Under the pieces are notes generated by a model. The model did no database searches and was not told the origin of the DNA. It was given only the letters and a program-made list of their open reading frames with translations. Shown piece after piece: positions 58,606 through 60,358 of a stretch of 60,358 nt of DNA. Origin of the DNA: Planctomycetaceae bacterium (lineage in GTDB: Bacteria > Planctomycetota > Planctomycetia > Planctomycetales > Planctomycetaceae); contig JAKFUF010000032.1 in the NCBI GenBank assembly GCA_021732845.1, positions 1 through 60,358 on the forward strand, read 5' to 3'. How positions within the stretch are numbered: the first letter of the stretch is position 1; the number at the start of each line of letters is the position of its first letter. Both the position numbers and the translations under genes were made by a program.

Positions 58606-59835
58606 ATGGCGCGGATCAACGAAGACTATCAGAAGCTCAAAGCAGGTTACCTCTTCCCGGAAATTGGCCGCCGGGTGACAAAATTCTGCAGCGAACACCC
58701 CGAGGCCAAGGTCATCCGCCTGGGAATCGGCGACGTGACGGAACCGCTCCCGCCAGCGCTCATTGCCGCGCTGCACAAAGCCGTCGATGAGATGGGGGTC
58801 CGCAGTTCGTTCCGTGGCTACGGCCCGGAACAGGGCTACGACTTCCTGCGGCAGGCGATCGCCGACAACGATTTCAAGGCCCGCGGCGCGGCGGTCGAAC
58901 CGGACGAGATCTTTGTCTCCGATGGCTCCAAGTGCGACAGCGGCAACATCCTGGAGATTTTTGGCCAGGACAACATCGTCGCCGTCATCGATCCCGTGTA
59001 TCCCGTCTATGTCGATACCAATGTGATGGCGGGACGCACAGGCCCCGCGAGCGACGCCGGGCGCTACGAAAAATTGGTGTACATTCCGGTCACCGCCGAG
59101 AACGGATTTGTGCCGGCAATTCCCGACCAGCATGTCGACCTGATCTACCTGTGCTACCCCAACAATCCGACGGGCATGACCGCCACCAAAGCGGAACTTC
59201 AACGGTGGGTGGACTATGCCCGCCGCGAACAGGCGATTATTCTGTACGACGCCGCTTATGAGCGGTTTATCACCGATCCGGAAATCCCCCACTCCATTTA
59301 CGAAATTCCCGGCGCTCGGGAGGTGGCCATTGAATTCCGCAGCTTCAGCAAGACCGCCGGCTTCACGGGCCTGCGGTGCGCGTTCACGGTGGTTCCCAAG
59401 ACGCTGATGGCGAGCACGGCCACCGGCGAAAAACTGCCGCTGCACGCGCTGTGGAACCGGCGGCACACGACGAAGTTCAACGGGGTCTCCTATCCGGTGC
59501 AGCGCTGCGCCGAGGCGATTTACAGTGCCGAGGGTAAGCCACAGGTCCAGGCGATCGTCGACTTCTATCTCGAAAACGCTCGCATCGTTCGCGAGGGATT
59601 GAAAGGGATGGGGATGGAAGTCTATGGCGGAGTGAATGCACCGTACGTCTGGCTCAAGACTCCGGGGAACCAGCCCAGTTGGGCCTTCTTCGACAGGCTG
59701 CTGCAAGATGCGCACCTCGTCGGAACACCCGGCAGTGGCTTCGGTGCCAGTGGAGAAGGCTACTTCCGGCTCAGCGCCTTCAACAGCCGCGCCAACGTCG
59801 AAGAGGCGATGGTGCGTTTCCGCAAAATGCTGTAG
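58606..59835 (+). CDS. dapL: LL-diaminopimelate aminotransferase
   Basis: A 409-residue PLP enzyme that makes LL-diaminopimelate from tetrahydrodipicolinate in one step, bypassing the DapC/D/E route, for lysine and peptidoglycan. The PLP lysine is Lys249 in [28 protein letters not shown] and [11 protein letters not shown] are the other cofactor blocks. [20 protein letters not shown] at the start is the DapL signature region. Length fits. DapL is known from plants, Chlamydiae and Planctomycetes among others. The stop codon TAG lies inside the first unit of the downstream 45-bp array. Confidence 0.95.
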   Translation: MARINEDYQKLKAGYLFPEIGRRVTKFCSEHPEAKVIRLGIGDVTEPLPPALIAALHKAVDEMGVRSSFRGYGPEQGYDFLRQAIADNDFKARGAAVEPDEIFVSDGSKCDSGNILEIFGQDNIVAVIDPVYPVYVDTNVMAGRTGPASDAGRYEKLVYIPVTAENGFVPAIPDQHVDLIYLCYPNNPTGMTATKAELQRWVDYARREQAIILYDAAYERFITDPEIPHSIYEIPGAREVAIEFRSFSKTAGFTGLRCAFTVVPKTLMASTATGEKLPLHALWNRRHTTKFNGVSYPVQRCAEAIYSAEGKPQVQAIVDFYLENARIVREGLKGMGMEVYGGVNAPYVWLKTPGNQPSWAFFDRLLQDAHLVGTPGSGFGASGEGYFRLSAFNSRANVEEAMVRFRKML

Positions 59836-60176
59836 CGTCGACTTCAGTCGACCCCGCCGGTTGACGCCCCGCGCACGCAGCGTCGACTTCAGTCGACCCC
59901 ACCGGTTGACGCCCCGCGCACGTAGCGTCGACTTCAGTCGACCCCGCCGGTTGACGCCCCGCGCACGCAACGTCGACTTCAGTCGACTTCAGTCGACCCC
60001 GCCGGTTGACGCCCCGCGCACGTAGCGTCGACTTCAGTCGACCCCGCCGGTTGACGCCCCGCGCACGTAGCGTCGACTTCAGTCGACCCCGCCGGTTGAC
60101 GCCCCGCGCACGCAGCGTCAACTTCAGTCGACCCCGCCGGTTGACGCCCCGCGCACGTAGCGTCGACTTCAGTCGA
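59832..60176. repeat. 45-bp tandem array, seven units plus a partial
   Basis: Units at 59832, 59877, 59922, 59967, 60022, 60067 and 60112 are about 45 bp; an eighth is cut at about 60176. Each begins G(T/C)AGCGTCGACTTCAGTCG and ends GACGCCCCGCGCAC. The fourth unit has an internal 10-bp duplication (55 bp). GTCGACT-TC-AGTCGAC is a perfect small hairpin in nearly every unit. No unique spacers separate the units, so it is not a CRISPR array. Confidence 0.92.
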
Positions 60177-60289
60177 ATGGCACTTAATCGAAAGGAAGTA
60201 CTCAGGGGGAAATGACATAGGCAAAACGCGTCCTCTCGCGCACATTGGGGAAGTTCTCACACAACCCTAAAGGCACGGAGGCCGCGGGC

Positions 60290-60358
60290 ATGGATCCTCA
60301 ATATTCTCTTCAGTTCAGTCAACACTGGAAGTTTTTCCGATCGCAGGCGCTCCAGACC
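60290..60358 (+). CDS. 5' end of a CDS running off the right edge
   Basis: An ATG at 60290 follows a good ribosome site (GGAGG, 60277-60281) and opens a frame of 23 codons to the window end without a stop: MDPQYSLQFSQHWKFFRSQA and on. It is too short to recognise. It is a plausible start of the next gene. Confidence 0.5.
   Translation, partial: MDPQYSLQFSQHWKFFRSQALQT

Noticed and set aside
58324-59970. 548-codon open frame on the minus strand, running from the 45-bp array through dapL
   Set aside because: Its first part translates the tandem array and the rest is antisense to dapL.
59832-60176. CRISPR array
   Set aside because: The 45-bp units are contiguous with no unique spacers, and no cas gene is in the window.

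Overview
This window looks like a chromosomal segment of a GC-rich planctomycete. The evidence is the mix of families: a Cys-rich protein of the planctomycete wall type with VPYTTC repeats, a DUF1592/DUF1588/DUF1585 cytochrome-like protein, a DUF1501 Tat-exported protein, a formylglycine-type sulfatase, Gfo/Idh/MocA oxidoreductases, Ser/Thr kinases fused to WD40 or STAND-like modules, HpnC, and LL-diaminopimelate aminotransferase. No rRNA, tRNA, prophage or CRISPR array was recognised.

Layout. 1-972: a possible gene end at the left edge, then a non-coding stretch with a 12-unit 16/17-bp tandem array and palindromes. 973-6660: Gfo/Idh/MocA oxidoreductase, SGNH/TPR protein, glutamate 5-kinase (proB) and the Cys-rich repeat protein. 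6924-12161: hpnC, a methyltransferase-like protein, an exported protein of unknown function and a polytopic membrane protein. 12708-16337: sdhC-sdhA-sdhB, preceded by a candidate promoter. 16619-19048: PilZ protein, glgC, DUF2784. 19186-24000 (minus): FAD/Fe-S oxidoreductase, a MoaD-like protein, a small hypothetical and an HSL-type esterase. About 24155-24564: a frameshifted winged-helix regulator. 24604-29094 (minus): HtrA-like protease and a compact run DUF4190 - sulfatase - VOC - S24-like - hypothetical. 29273-34576: DUF1592 protein, hemB, fused esterase. 34605-39999: small hypothetical, ABC-F ATPase and, divergently, aconitase. 40450-46211: two Ser/Thr kinases tail to tail, the first ending just after a Walker A motif. 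46501-48726: remnant of an antitoxin, a triple repeat, an HUH (RAYT-like) protein and a cluster of palindromic repeats. 48996-60358: zinc-ribbon membrane protein, DUF1501 protein, propeller lipoprotein, FHA-GAF-cyclase, second Gfo/Idh/MocA protein, exported hypothetical, dapL, a 45-bp tandem array and the start of a gene that runs off the right edge.

Function. The core metabolic genes cover the TCA cycle and respiratory chain (sdhCAB, aconitase), haem (hemB), proline (proB), glycogen (glgC), lysine/peptidoglycan precursor (dapL) and a squalene-forming enzyme (hpnC). Around them are signalling proteins (two kinases, class III cyclase, PilZ) and envelope or exported proteins typical of the phylum.

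Most interesting points: the HUH transposase-like protein appears to lack the usual catalytic tyrosine yet is flanked by several repeat families; a kinase-STAND gene is cut right after its P-loop; a regulator carries a one-base frameshift; several palindromic repeat families recur across the window; and the 45-bp array supplies the dapL stop codon. All functional calls come from reading the sequence and recalling families; no database search was run.
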